Below, one piece after another: positions 1-12,400 of a DNA stretch of 64,000 bases. A program made the translations under genes and the position numbers. Numbering within the stretch: position 1 is the stretch's first letter; each line of letters opens with the position of its first letter. Source of the DNA: Conoideocrella luteorostrata. Its lineage: Eukaryota > Ascomycota > Sordariomycetes > Hypocreales > Clavicipitaceae. Where the stretch lies: positions 43,082 to 107,081 of the forward strand of contig JASWJB010000132.1 of the NCBI GenBank assembly GCA_032433595.1. The letters are read 5' to 3'. The notes under the pieces are model-generated. The model saw nothing but the letters and a program-made list of their open reading frames with translations. It made no database searches and was not told the origin of the DNA.

Positions 1-2665
1 AAGTTGCATCTGGCAATACAGGAAGTCTTGCGAGCACTGTCCGCCCAGGATAAGAAGGCTGCCTTGGCGTCACAGTTCAAGAACCAAATCGTCTCGAGTC
101 GGAAACTGGATTTGAACCACAATCCAATGTCTGTTCGAGTGCCACCAGACACTGCGGGCCAGGCTGCCGACACGGTGCTGGTCACCATTCGTGGCCCTAC
201 TGAAATCAGCTTGCCCGACTTACTTGCTTACGCCGGCTCTATGGATGACCATGGAGACAGAACTACCTACCCAAAGTTCCCGGAGGTCATCGATGTGCTC
301 GACATCATCCTGGGCCACAATGCTCGGTCCAGACTGGGACGGATAGCAGCAGTGGGAGGGTCCAGATTCTTCTCCTTTGGCCAGGACAGGCAAACCACCA
401 GTTTGATGCAGGATTCTCGGGCACTTCTTGCTGCTCGTGGATTCTTCCACTCTGCACGTCTAGCCACTGGCCGCATACTCCTCAACACAAACGTTACGCA
501 CGGCGTCTTCAGAATTTCCGGCAAGATAGACGAGATTATGAAAAATCTCGGAATCCAGCCTGTCAGGCAGGATGATGCCCGTATGAAGAAGCTGGTCGGC
601 GCTTTTGCCAAGTTTCTCCCCAAGACTCGAGTCTGGGCCACCTTTAAAGTGGCAAATGGAGCCAGTGTTCGACGAAGCAAAGGTCTCATTGGCATGGTCA
701 ATAGGCAGGCGGGAAGTGCGGCTGAGGGACCTAATCGCCCACTGATTGAAAGTGGTTGGGAGTATCCTGGGCCAAAGAGCATCAAGTTTTGGCTCACAGA
801 TGACCGCGGAAGTCGTTATGTGACCGTGTTCGACTACTTCAAGCAGAGTGAGTGAACCCGTGGTTTCGCCGCAAATTGTTTCCCAAAAGCAAAAAAAAAA
901 AAAAAAACCAACACCAAAAACCAAATATCGCTAACATGCATCTCTAGAATACGGTATGACCTTGAAGGACCTTCCGGTTATGAATGCGGGCTCCCTGAAA
1001 CGGCCGAGCTTTTTCCCTGCCGAGGTGCTTGAGATTCAACAAGGTCAAAGCGTGAAAGCCAAGCTCACAGGAGAAGAAACGACGGCAATGCTTGCTTTCG
1101 CCTGTCGTACCCCCTACGAAAATGCCTTGTCCATTGCCACAGATGCTCGCGGTGTGCTTGAATACGACGATAATGAAATGCTTGAGAAGTTCGGCATTTC
1201 GATCAACAAGCAACTCGCAACTGTTGATGGACGAGTTCTGAACGCTCCCGCCGTTGCCTACACTGATGCTGCGAAGCAGAAGCAAGCCGCAGTTCATCCG
1301 TCCAACGGCTCATGGAATATGAGATTTGTGCAAGTTGTGAAACCTGGCACATTAATCTCCACCTGGGCATTCATGAACGTGCTACCGGGAACTGAATTCG
1401 ATCGACGAATCACCGCAGCAACTATGGAAGAGTTTGTCAATTTCATGTCATCAAGCATGGGCATCAGGATTGCAAAAAAACCTACCGACGTTGGCGGGGA
1501 CTTCATGAATCACCAAAAAGTGATGGAAAACAATACCTTGGACAATTTTTTTGAGTATTGCGCAACGAGGGGCATCCAGCACATTTTTTTCATCCTGAGT
1601 CAGAAGGACAGCACTGGCCTTTACACCAAAATCAAACGACTTGGGGACTGCCAATTCGGTATACACACGACCTGCCTCGTTGCCAAAAATTTGTATAAAG
1701 AGAAGAACTTCTCTTACTACAGCAATGTAGGCCTTAAGGTCAATCTGAAGGCTGGCGGTGTGAACCACAAACTGAACAATGACGTCGGTCTTTTGAGGGA
1801 GGGGAAAACGATGTTTGTGGGCTACGACGTAACTCACCCGACGAATATGAATGTCGTCAAAGGGAGTGAACCACCCAGTCTAGTTGGTTTAGTCGCCTCC
1901 ATCGACCGAGACCTCGCCCAGTGGCCTGCCGTGGCATGGGAGCAGAAGCCTAAGCAGGAAATGCTTGATAGTCCACTAACTGAGGCCTTCAAGTCTCGGC
2001 TTAAATTGTGGCAGGCCAAGAACAAGCAGCAGCTCCCCGAATACATCGTTATTTTCCGCGATGGTGTCTCAGAGGGTCAGTTTTCGCAAGTAATTGACAA
2101 AGAACTGCCCATGATCCGACAAGCATGCAAAATGCTCTATACCAAAATTCAGCCTAGAATTTCGATTGTCGTTTCTGTGAAGAGGCATCAGACCCGCTTC
2201 TACCCAACAAGCAAAGAAGACATGTCTCGATCCGGCAACATCAAGAATGGTACTGTTGTCGACCGTGGCATCACTCTCGCTCCCTACTGGGACTTCTTTC
2301 TTACTGCTCATGACGCCTTGCAGGGGACTGCAAGGCCTGCTCACTACACTGTTTTACTAGACGAAGTGTTTAGACACAAGTTCGGTGAGAAGGCGGCAAA
2401 CGAACTTGAGCGTTTGACCCACGAGCTTTGCTATCTTTTTGGAAGAGCCACCAAGGCCGTCAGCATTTGCCCTCCGGCATACTATGCTGACATTGTGTGC
2501 GAGCGTGCTCGTGCTCATCGTCCCGAGTTTGACGTTAGTGACACTGAAAGCGTCGCCTCCGCTCCGGTGTCCGAACGAACTTCTGCGCCGGGAAGGCCGG
2601 CGGGACTGGCGAGGCCGGCGAGACAGGTTCACCCGTCGCTGGCAAACAGTATGTATTATATCTGA
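1..2665 (+). CDS. Argonaute protein (QDE-2/SMS-2 class), 5' truncated by window edge
   Basis: Core nuclease of RNA silencing: it binds small RNAs and cleaves complementary transcripts. The frame is open at base 1, so the N-terminus lies outside the window. Exons are <1..847 and 948..2665; the donor is GTGAGT, CTAAC lies 11 bases before the acceptor, and the intron holds a run of A. The visible protein is 854 aa: N and linker regions, then PAZ across the splice junction, MID (LYTKIKRLGD and LKVNLKAGGVN, the 5'-phosphate pocket) and PIWI. The slicer tetrad appears intact: Asp in GYDVTHP, Glu in KPKQEML, Asp in FRDGVSEGQF and His in RPAHYTVL. The C-terminus is MYYI, preceded by a Ser/Pro/Arg-rich stretch. 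Filamentous fungi usually carry two Argonautes, one for quelling and one for meiotic silencing; I cannot tell which this is. The family call is very secure. Confidence 0.96.
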
Positions 2666-2977
2666 GATGAGAGAACATCCAGATATTAAGACTGAGATTG
2701 GGGTTTGGCCGGGTTGGGGGAAGGGGGTGTTGGATACTAGGGGAACAAGCGAAGTGGACAGCTGTGATGGCTGGAGCTCAGGATTTTTGTTGAGGTAAAA
2801 GTGGTACTAGGATGGTGTAGTTGGGTGCCACAAAAAGCGAAGTGATACTTTTTGTTAGCATCTGCATCTGTGTATTGTACCTACAACAGCGTCTTGTTCA
2901 GTACATCTAAGCTATGGATAGATTAATGCAATTGACTCTACTCTACGAGGAACATGGTCTACCCGTGCAAGGGTAAT
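2666..2977. other. Convergent 3' intergenic region
   Basis: The 3' flanks of the Argonaute gene (+) and the hydrolase gene (-) face each other here. The region has AT-rich stretches suited to polyadenylation but no gene and no repeat that I could see. Confidence 0.6.
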
Positions 2978-4384
2978 CTATATCTTGGCCAGGGGCCTGC
3001 CTTTAACCTTGAGATGCATTTTCCAGTCTGGAGAAATGGTGGTTTTCTCTCCATTCGTTCTCTTTGCCCATTCTTGATAATCCCTTTCTTCTGCCGCCCA
3101 GATATCCAATTCCTTCTTCATGAAACCCGCCGCCTGTTGTGCACAGAACACTGGATCTTCTAGCGGTACGAAATGCCCGTATTTCGGATGAGATACTTCC
3201 TCAACGCGATGTGCTGCGATACCACCACTGCCTCCTAAACCAGTTCCGGTGATTTCCGTTCTCTTCTTGACGTCCTGATGCCGCACAACGTCGCTCTGTG
3301 CCCCGTTGATAAAGATCACACCAGGTCGCAGGTCGCTCATGCGCGAGAACGTGTTTAATGGCTCGGCGCGATAGAACGGATACGTCGGACGTGAAACTTT
3401 GATAGATGTCCCGACATCCTGCATCCATTTAGGGTCAACAACGTTTTTACCTGCAGCGTCAAAGGCAGGCCAGCTTGGCCGCAAAAATGTAAATACTTCC
3501 TGGTGCTTGGTCGTTGCCAGTGTCACCTCGCCGCCTGGACCGTCAGTGACGTTTCGGAGGCCATACGCTATCCACTGGTCGAACGCTCGGGGATCCCACG
3601 ACTTGTAAAACGGGCTGTTCTTGAACAGCTCGGCAGCATTCTCTCGCGATGGCCACACGTCCCTGCGTTTAGTGCTCGCAGCCGCAGGGCTCGCTTCCCA
3701 CACTTTGGGTTCGTTGCCGTAAGGAGCAATAACCGGGTCCAGCAAGACCATGCTGCAAAACAGACGGGGATGCGACAGGGCGGCATAACTGAGCGCATTG
3801 GCACCAAACGAGTGGCCAACACCAACAAGCGGACGTGGCATGCGAAAGGTGTTGATCATGTGGATTATATCGCGCGAGTAGTCATACCAACCGGCTATAT
3901 TGAGGTTAGCAACGCAGTTTTCTCTTGTTGAACGATGGATGACGTAGGAAGGTACGCACGATCATTGCCCAGCAGACTCTGGCTCTGGTTCAAGACGCCA
4001 CTCTGACCCTGCCAAGCGCAATCGGCAATCCATATGCCACGAATACGAACACCGTGTTTCTTCAGTTCCTGGTGTAAATCATCCCATAAGGGCTCATACA
4101 TTTCCTGAGTGGGGGCGTTAGCCCTGGGATAGGTTTGACTTTCGCATTAGGAGAGGTGATTGACACGAAAGTTCCTGAGCTGTGTAACTTACTTTGGGGA
4201 ATCCATTTGCATGGCTGCCGATGATAGTTACGTCTCCCTTGCTCGGCGATGGGTTATCCTTGGGGGTATATTGTTTGATATGAAGCTTCAAAATGGCGTC
4301 TTGGTCATCAGAAGTGGCGCGAGCATATTCCCGGATGTGTGAGCCGCCGATGACGTGTTCTTTGATGTTGAACAGTTTGGACAT
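2978..4384 (-). CDS. Alpha/beta-hydrolase, probably peroxisomal (AKT2/LPX1-like)
   Basis: Serine hydrolase of unknown substrate. Three exons: 4384..4193, 4104..3960 and 3894..2978; donors are GTAAGT and GTGCGT, both introns have CTAAC-type branch sites, and the joined frame gives 417 aa. The nucleophile elbow GHSFG puts the catalytic Ser at about residue 141. A likely acid is the Asp in NGAQSDVV (about 314) and the likely His is in KYGHFVP (about 353). The last three residues are AKI, a PTS1-type peroxisomal signal seen in some fungal enzymes. The fold and C-terminus resemble fungal peroxisomal hydrolases of the LPX1/AKT2 group; AKT2-type members act in host-toxin synthesis in Alternaria, but no synthase or other pathway enzyme is adjacent, so a general lipid or acyl-ester role is equally possible. 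The gene converges on the Argonaute gene. Confidence 0.85.
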
Positions 4385-5129
4385 GCTGTACGTTGGTATT
4401 GACGCCGACAGCTACGGACGCTTGTTGAATATAATGAAAACCCGACGGCGTTGCGCGTTGGGGAGGGCGGAGGCGCGTACCGTATTTAAAGTATCGATAG
4501 CGTTGGCAAGGCAAGCACTGATAAATTAGGAGACTGAGGGCAGGGCTCACGCTGGAAGAGAGGAGACGGAAGGTATCCACGGGTGGGAAACTAATTACCA
4601 ATTGCAGGTGATTGAGGATAAATGCCAGCTAATGAAAGGATTCGATGAGCCTGGTTGTGGTTTGAGGGTGTTTACTAATTCACGATGCACAAAGTCTGGC
4701 ATCATCTTCTTTCTATAGTAGTCTGAACCGAGGTTGTTCTCTGTGTGAGAGGCGGAGCAAGACAAAGTGTGGACCCGACCGATCGGTCCTTCCCTTCCCT
4801 GCGGCAAGCTAGTTACCTGCCATCTGTACGCGATACATTGGTACATCCCATTTTGGCCTAGCAATTAAGATGGGGGTACGGAGTAAACTAACTAACTACG
4901 GATTACGGAGTACACAACTGTTAAGAACTAAATGAACTAACTAATTAATAAGGCAGCAGACATCTGAAGTGCGTGAATAGCCACATCGACGCCATAGCAC
5001 AAGAGATCCATTTCCTGCAGACCATGACATACCATCAAATTAAATACTTACCGATAAATATCTTTTCATCAAGAATGATCTCACCCATCAGCCATCGCCC
5101 ACGATAGCCTATTGCACGCCAAGCCCAGC
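4385..5129. other. Divergent spacer between the hydrolase and OB-fold genes
   Basis: Upstream DNA for two genes reading outward. It is AT-rich near 4860-5060, with ACTAACTAACT stretches and two TACGGAG motifs (near 4876 and 4905). Short open frames here show no coding character. Confidence 0.5.
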
Positions 5130-6119
5130 ATGGCCCCTAAAAGACTCCTCTTCACTGGCCCGCCCTCTTCATCCATCACCGAAGCATCCTGCTCAGTCGC
5201 CACATTCGAAACACCTTTCCTGAACCTGTTCAACCTCCAGCCTTCATCACAAACAACTACCGCCCACCCACTACCGCCTCCGCAGTACGCAGCATGGCGC
5301 TCCCTCCCACTCACTCGGCAGCCCCTCCACACAGGCTTAACCCAAACACACATGGTGAACCAGCCACAACTCGTCAGCCATACATTCTTCACCACTGCCG
5401 ACACCACAATGTACGAAACAGGCCCTTCTCAAGATCCCGCCAGCCAGGATATCCTCACCCAATTCTGTGAACAGTCCCTTGCGGCCCATAACTCCGGCTG
5501 CTCCCTTTCAGAAGACAGTGTCGACACAACAGACTCGTTTCTCACGTCTATCCATTCCGATAAAGAGCCTCCCGCTGCTCCCAGCCACTTGTCTGATTTG
5601 GAAGATATACCCTCCGCCAAACAAGTGACCTCTCTTCATCCACAAACCATCACGTTAAATATCATTGTGGGGGTGTTATCCGTCGCTCAGCCCCGAACGG
5701 TAACTACAAGATGGGGAACCAGACTGTCTCTTATAGAAATCCTCGTCGGCGACGACACCGCTACGGGGTTTGCAGTAACATTCTGGGTGCCGAGTGATAG
5801 AGTCGCGGAGAGTGATGTGGTGGGGTTAAGACGACAGGATGTCGTGCTAATGGAGAATGTGGCATTGCATGTGTTTAGGGATAAGGTTTATGGGCAGAGC
5901 CTACGAAGGGGATTAACGAGGCTACATCTTTTGTGGAGAGCGGATGGGAGCGGGTGTTATTCGTCGAGGGGATTGAAGGTAAAAGAGGATAGCTGTCCGC
6001 AGAGAGAGAAGACGAGGATCGTGAGAGATTGGGTGGTTAGGTTTGTAGGGTTGGATTTGAAGGGGAGAATTGCGAGGGGGGCTTCGTCATGGGATAGACC
6101 GCCGGATGATACGCAATGA
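5130..6119 (+). CDS. Probable OB-fold protein of unknown function
   Basis: Single-exon gene of 329 aa. The frame extends six codons further upstream, but ATG at 5130 is the first real start and has a good context. The N-terminal half (to about residue 165) is low in complexity, rich in Ser, Thr, Pro and Gln, and probably disordered; it begins with MAPKRLLFTGPP. Residues 171-270 form alternating hydrophobic strands (TLNIIVGVLSV, TRLSLIEILVGDD, GFAVTFWVPSD, DVVLMENVALHVF) in an order typical of a five-stranded OB barrel such as those of RPA-like DNA-binding proteins. The C-terminus is basic. I do not recognise a named family; a role in single-stranded DNA binding or telomere/repair complexes is inference from the fold only. 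It converges with the transporter gene 160 bp downstream. Confidence 0.72.
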   Translation: MAPKRLLFTGPPSSSITEASCSVATFETPFLNLFNLQPSSQTTTAHPLPPPQYAAWRSLPLTRQPLHTGLTQTHMVNQPQLVSHTFFTTADTTMYETGPSQDPASQDILTQFCEQSLAAHNSGCSLSEDSVDTTDSFLTSIHSDKEPPAAPSHLSDLEDIPSAKQVTSLHPQTITLNIIVGVLSVAQPRTVTTRWGTRLSLIEILVGDDTATGFAVTFWVPSDRVAESDVVGLRRQDVVLMENVALHVFRDKVYGQSLRRGLTRLHLLWRADGSGCYSSRGLKVKEDSCPQREKTRIVRDWVVRFVGLDLKGRIARGASSWDRPPDDTQ

Positions 6120-6280
6120 TAAGGAAGTGAAGAGCTTGATTATGGCTGGCGCCTTCTATACATTTTACAGCGTAAGTTAGATGTCTTCATCCACTGTGGT
6201 GTAGATGGGGTTTATCATAAGCATTAGTATTCTCCGTAGATGGCGACCTCCGAACGCCACGTGAGGGGAGTTTCACACAT

Positions 6281-8259
6281 TTACACACCAGCGGGAGTAG
6301 CAGAAGAGGCGTCTTTCTTCTCGCCACCCGGGCCTTTCTTTACTGACCGCCACTCCAGACCAAGTACCGCCAGGAAAGCACACCCTGCACACGCCACGGA
6401 GATGTAGTACGTATGTCTCAAACCCGTCATGTATGCCTTGAGAACCGAGTCCAAAGCGTCCAGACGGTGAATGCCCTCGAGGACGTTCTTGATCTGATTT
6501 GCTCCACTGTTGATGAAGATTTTGCCGTCGATGCCGATATTATCCTGAGCAAGAGTATCAATCAGGCCATTCTGGAAGAGGGTCTGAGCAACGGCAACAA
6601 ATACGGCCCCACCGAGAGCCTGGAAGAACTGCACGCAGGCCGTAGCAACAGGCACCATATCCTGAGGCAAAACCGTCTGCACGACCAGCACGCCGACCTG
6701 GAAGCCAGAGCCGATGCCAAGCCCAGCAATGACTTGGTAGCCGAACCATTCGCGAAGCGGCGTGTGTATGTCGAGCGTGGTGAGCATGCCAGACCCGACG
6801 GTAAAGAGAACCATGCATGGGATGATGACGAAGTTGTAGTAGCCGATGGCGGAGATGATACCTCCCGACACAACCGAGATGAGGACAGTTGAGAGCAACA
6901 GAGGCAGGATTTTAATCCCAGCTTGGACAGCGGAAACACCTTGAATGGCTTGGAAGTACAATGCTTAAGAAAGGTACATGTTAGTTTTTATTCATGTCGC
7001 CAAAACCACGTCGTAGAAGGTTTAAGATGTTGGACTTACCGAGGTAGTAAATCAACGCGAAGAACCCTGCCCCAAAAAAGAAGGCAAAGAGCATGGCACA
7101 CAAGACATTGCGGTTCTTAAACAATGGTGGAGGCAGTGTCCCCTTATCCCCCTGCCAGAACTGAATGCCCACAAACACAGCAATCATCAGCCCAAAGCCG
7201 ACGAACAGTCCAATGATTTTGGAGTCGCTCCAAGGGTAGTTGGCGCCTCCCCACTGCAGAGCCAGCAGCAGACACACAATGGCCGGGATGAAGATGAAGG
7301 TCCCAGACAGGTCGAGCTGGCGGACCCTGCTCATGAAGGACAAGTTCTCTGTATCAGAGGTGTTGCGGTTCACGTGTACAAAGAGGGTCACGATACCCAT
7401 GGCCAGGCCGCCGATGGGGAGGTTGATGTAGAAACACCATCGCCAGGTGACATTTTCTGTAAAGGCGCCGCCAAGGAGAGGGCCGGCGACGGAAGCAATT
7501 CCCCACATGCCACCGATGAGACCGAATACCATGGGTCTTTTGCGAAGAGGCACTTTTCAGGTGGCGTTAGGAAAAGAAGAGCCAGGATGATGAGTGGATG
7601 CTGGGAAGGAGTAACTTACTTGAGAGGGAGAGGATGACGATGGATCCGGAGAATAAGCCGGCAGTTCCAATCTACCCACCAAACCAGTCAGCTTGTTAAT
7701 GACAATACGTGTACTCCGTTCCGTAGAGAGTAGAAACTTACACCGGCAACAGCTCGCCCCACGATGAAGGCCGTCGAGGTGGGAGCCACGGCACTCACCA
7801 AGCTGCCCACCTCGAAGATGAAAACAGCCCCTAAGTACACCATCTTCACATTGAACAGTTTGTAGACGGCGCCATACATGGGCTGCAAGGCCGTCGTGGT
7901 GAGCAGATAGGCACTTCCATACCATCCCTAATTCAACCGGTTAGCTTTGCTACGGCCTGGTCGGATAACACCGCCACATATCACCATCACCCAGCAATGG
8001 GGGCGAGAGAGGCAAGCCATACAATGTCCTTTACGCTCTGAAACTGCGCAGTAATGGCCCCCAGCGCAGGCGCAATAATCGTCTGATCCAAAGCCACGAG
8101 GAAAATCGCCAGGCAAAGCGCCACAATTATGAGGACGAGCTTCAGCCCATGCGGGTAGTTGGGATTATTGTCGTCATCGTTGCCATCCACGTCGCGTGCC
8201 TTCTCATCTTCCGTTTTGTCGGTCGACTGGCGGCCGGCGTCTGCGGCCGGCTCAGTCAT
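6281..8259 (-). CDS. MFS transporter, DHA2 (14-TM drug:H+ antiporter) family
   Basis: Plasma-membrane or vacuolar efflux pump of the drug/mycotoxin proton-antiporter type; the substrate is unknown. Five exons: 8259..8023, 7927..7742, 7671..7620, 7552..7040 and 6963..6281, which join in frame to 556 aa. The first ATG is at 8259; an in-frame TTG upstream was ignored. An acidic cytosolic N-terminus (about 45 aa) precedes TM1. Signatures are the DHA2 motif LDQTIIAPALG in TM1, GWYGSAYLLTTTALQP in TM2, VGRAVAG, PLRKRPMVFGLIGGMWG and the antiporter motif C region GIASVAGPLLGGAFT, then paired helices to a hydrophilic Lys-rich tail. The length is normal for the family. Exon 1 ends before GTATGG, chosen over a later GT because it restores the conserved DIGWYGSAY junction. 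A perfect hairpin lies about 220 bp upstream. Confidence 0.93.
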
Positions 8260-9454
8260 GCTGAGAGCAAGGCGTGATTGCAAAAATAATCAAGTGTGAT
8301 TGATCTACGCGACGGAATCGGAGTACTCGGTCGCTTCCAGGGCGAGGAAACAACGATGTTGAACACCCAAGAGCATTCACGCCGCTATGCGATAACGGAG
8401 GGCATCGCCGTCTTAATAAATACGTGTATACATACGGAGTACATGCTTCTAAGGACACACACTAAAAAGAGTTGCAACTAGGAGCAACTACGGAGTAGTT
8501 GCTCCTAGTTACTGGCGGCAGAAGGTGCTAGCCACCCTTAAACTACCCCGTAACGGCTCCCGAAACTCCAATAACGGCGACGTGCTAGCCAGCCGCGTTT
8601 GCGCCTCAAAAACGCTCAATACGATGAAATACGAGGCCGAACGAACGGCTACTGCATCCAGCGGCCTGGTCAACCACGACACAACCACGACAAACGAAGC
8701 TCTCATTCACGCACATTATCACAATACTAGCCCCGAAAGCCCAGAACGACCGTGAATGACGCAACTTTGTTTCGTCGCCACGAGCCACCCCCTATCCCTT
8801 TTGATGCCTAATGTCGCAGGGCCAGCCAGCCAGCCAGTCAGCCAGTCTTGCCAAGCAGCCAAGGTCCTGCTGTGACTGTGGTAAAAGCAAAACAAACTAA
8901 TAACTGATAGTGTCAGTGTCGGTGTCCAAGAGTTCGTCAGCTGCGGACTTGGACGTTGACCGATGTCCGAGTGCCGTGCCGGGGTGTGGTGGGTGGCACT
9001 TGAGGTACGGAGCCGTACTCCCGCAAAATCCATCAATAGTAACTACAGAGTAGCCTCGGAGTACTAAAAGTCGCACGCCAGCTGCCTTTGGAGTAGCACT
9101 GTACAGTTCTGGGACTAGCTAGTTACTTAGTGCTGTATGCACGGATATGAGTTAGATCAAACCCCCACAGGGCTGAGAGGTTATATAGTACGACCAATTC
9201 ATACTGTACACAAGCATACTAGTAAACGTCTCTCTGCTACGGAGTGACTAGTCCACTGTCGTCACATCGCCATTCATATTGAACCGGCTCCGAGATACCG
9301 GCACGCCTTCCTTCCTTGCATTGTCTCAGATTCGCGTTCTCGACACGAAACCTAAGCTACCCGCTGGGCTACCCGCTGGGCTACTATACAGGCATTCCTT
9401 TTGCGCTCCAGTACAACAACATCATCATGCATACAGCACAGTATGGATCGTTCG
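8260..9454. other. Spacer upstream of the MFS gene
   Basis: This region lies between the MFS start and the 3' end of TRAPPC11. It holds the perfect inverted repeat at 8476-8510, several TACGGAG-type motifs (near 8430, 8490, 9005 and 9236), a GCCA-rich simple repeat near 8820-8846 and a short direct duplication near 9358-9382. I see no gene. Confidence 0.55.
8476..8510. repeat. Perfect inverted repeat, 15-bp arms, 5-bp loop
   Basis: Arm 8476-8490 (AACTAGGAGCAACTA) is exactly reverse-complementary to 8496-8510; the spacer is CGGAG. The centre reads CTACGGAGTAG, so the hairpin is built around one copy of the dispersed TACGGAG motif. It lies about 217 bp upstream of the MFS start codon and could be a cruciform, an RNA hairpin or a dimeric protein-binding site; which one is unknown. 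Confidence 0.9.
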
Positions 9455-12400
9455 TTACTCTTGCTCCTCCACGCTCGTGCCGGACTCCGTTGCACTTAGC
9501 TTCCCGGGAACCCACACTAAGAATCCATCCTTATCAATCTTCATGCCTTCCGTGGGAATGATGCGCAGCACCTTTTGGAAATACTTGTCCCGAACCTCGA
9601 GTCCCGGTCGGATGTAATCCCCGTGTACAAACGGTAATAACCTGTATCTGACCGTTCTCCGCGACACTGGCAACAAGTGCACTGTTGTCTGCTTTGCACC
9701 AGAGAAGCCAAACGTGTCGCTGGGGTCCATGGTAAGGCCGAAAGTAAGGAAATGATTAGAAGGGTTCTCAATTGTTATGTCCAATTGTAGTAGTGTCGTC
9801 GACGCCGCTGGGTGAAACAGCCTGGCAGACGCGAGCACTCTCGGCTCCATCCCCAGTACCAAGTATTCTCCAACGGGCATCGTCGTGATATTGATCCGGC
9901 TGTCCGCCGAGGCGCTTTTCCTCTTCCATTTTATGGCAAATGCTAGATCCAAGGTAACTTGGTGCCGATCATCAAGGCTCAGTTTCTGCGCTACGAGATC
10001 AAACTGCGCTTCGTGCATCTTCTTCGGAGATACGACTATGCCATCGTCCGTGGCTTCCGGTTGTGTTAATACCTTGCATTGAGCCCCCCCTGTGCATGAC
10101 ACCGCCTCCATTTCTGTCCCCATGACGATCAGATCTTCTGAGGCAAATGATGCGTAGTGACACATCAGGCACCACTGCTGCGCAAGACCATTGGCCTGTA
10201 CAGTTGCTTCGTCGCTTGTCGCGGTAGATAAGCCCTCGCAATCGAATAAGCTTGGCCATGGATCCGCGTGGATTCTAGGCAACAAATCGTAATTGGCCTC
10301 GAACGGCCCCACGATATTCAATTGCAACGGCAAAGCCTGTATGATTGGCGTAGCGGTGTCCGACTCCAGGTGGTACGTTGCGCGGAGATGTACGTCGTAC
10401 ATTGTGGACGCCGTTGTCGAGCACATCACAAGCTTTGCCTCTACCACCGCACCGCTGTTAATGGTGCCTACTGCTATACGCAACACCTGACTCTCTCCTT
10501 CAGTCTTCTGCCCTGTTCCCGTAATTTCCTGTTCGCCAACTTGGAGCTTGCATGATGGTATCAATTTGCCAAATACTTGCGTATCGAAATTGACATTGGC
10601 TGCTTCATCCTCGTCATTCCGAATCTCTACCCGCAGCTCTATAGCTTCATCCGTATAGTATTGTGCTGAAGGATCTAATAGCGTGATTTGCATCTTTGGC
10701 GGTCGCGGTTTTATATGCAGGATTCGGGCATCTGCGCGTAGTTGACGCGGTTTAACTGATCCCTCGACGAACCATCCTGTCGCCGGATCCGTCTCTCGAA
10801 ACGACCTTTTGTAGTCCAAATCAAAAGCCCTGCTTTGATACGTGATGACCATTGATGATACCTCAGCTTCTCCTGATTCCCTCAATGGAATACTCATTTC
10901 GAAAATCCGTCTTTGACCTGGTTTGAACGTCAAGTCGCAGGCTCCAGTGAGCCTGGACGGCAAGTCGTCAGAATCGACTTTGGAGATCTCTTCTTTCAGA
11001 GTCAATTTAATAAGTTGAGAGGCTCCGCCGGTTTCGCTCCCTTCCGTTGACGCATTTTCAATGACAATAGGCTTCAGGCCCTCATTAAATTCTATGCGAA
11101 CCGATGAAATATTTATAGCGCTTGAATTCGCTATTGCGTTAGACGTCAGGGTAAACTGGGCTTTGCAGGAGTCGCCGGCCTTGCTCTCTTTGGTTCGAAA
11201 CACAAAATCAGACGAGAAGAGTGGCGACACAGTTTCGTCCGACAAGTGAATTGTGGGCTTTTCATTCACTGTCATGCCATCTAACGATTGCGAGAAATTA
11301 TAATGCCAATGTTGTCTCTTTGAGAACCCTAAAGAAACAGTTGTGTTAACTGTCACCCTGTCACCGCAAAAAGGACCGCTGGATCTATACTTACTCTTAT
11401 TCAACAGTTCCCAGTCAACCGCCACAACAAGCTCTGCTCTGCCGGACTCGTTCGCTGCTCGGCGTAGCAACCAACAGAGATCTTCAGCTATGTCCAGCCA
11501 ATTATCTGTGCGGAAGGAGCTATCATCCCATGCCGGCCGCAGGATCGCCACAACTTCCTCCCAGGAACCCAATGAGGCCATCTCTTTTGCACATTCTAAT
11601 GACAACTCGGCAGCAATCCGCAGCTGTTTCCTCGCCTGAAATTGTGTCCTTGCGGTGATGAGACAATCGATAATTTGCTGTGCGTGATTGGCGCCGCCAT
11701 CGTTGCTCAAGGGATATTCTTCGTATGGAGGAGGGCACATGTACGTGTCGTAATTGCTCGTAATAGACTTTGAAGTTGTATTTTCAGGCGCTTGCCTATC
11801 TTCGTTCGGCATCATCTGAGCAAGTGTGCGTCGAGCAGCGACATGCCGTGCAGAAATACGATACCAGTAGCCTGTATGATGGAGAAGTTCCCATGGCTGC
11901 AAGCGTTCTCCTAGAACAGCCCGCTCTGGCGGCAAGAATATTGTCATCGATGCCGGCACTAAGCCGGGTACCTCGACTTTTTCAATTAGATTGGCCATAA
12001 CTGTAGCCCATCTTGCCTCCCAGGCTTGCCAGCCGTAGGTATTTGTCCCATGCCCTCTCCGGTCAACAAAATCGCCGATTCGATCTCTGTGAGCTTGCCA
12101 CCGCCTAACTGCAAGGCTCGTGTGGCCCATCCACAGGTGCAGTCGCAGGCAGCGTATGGAAATGAGATCGGCTAATTGCCGAGCTTCGTTCCACCGTGGG
12201 CTCCAACTGGGAACCACGTCCAAAACATCTTGTCCTAAAAGGATCTCATACGCTTGCTCAAAGGATCGGATAGCCGCATCCAGCTCTTGTCTAAACTCTG
12301 CCAAAACTGCAGTTTTGAAGTCATATCGAAAGTTCCAATCCGGTAATGAAAGCGTATGTGATGTTCCAGAAGTTGGGGGAATCGTCGGCCGAGGAGTCAA

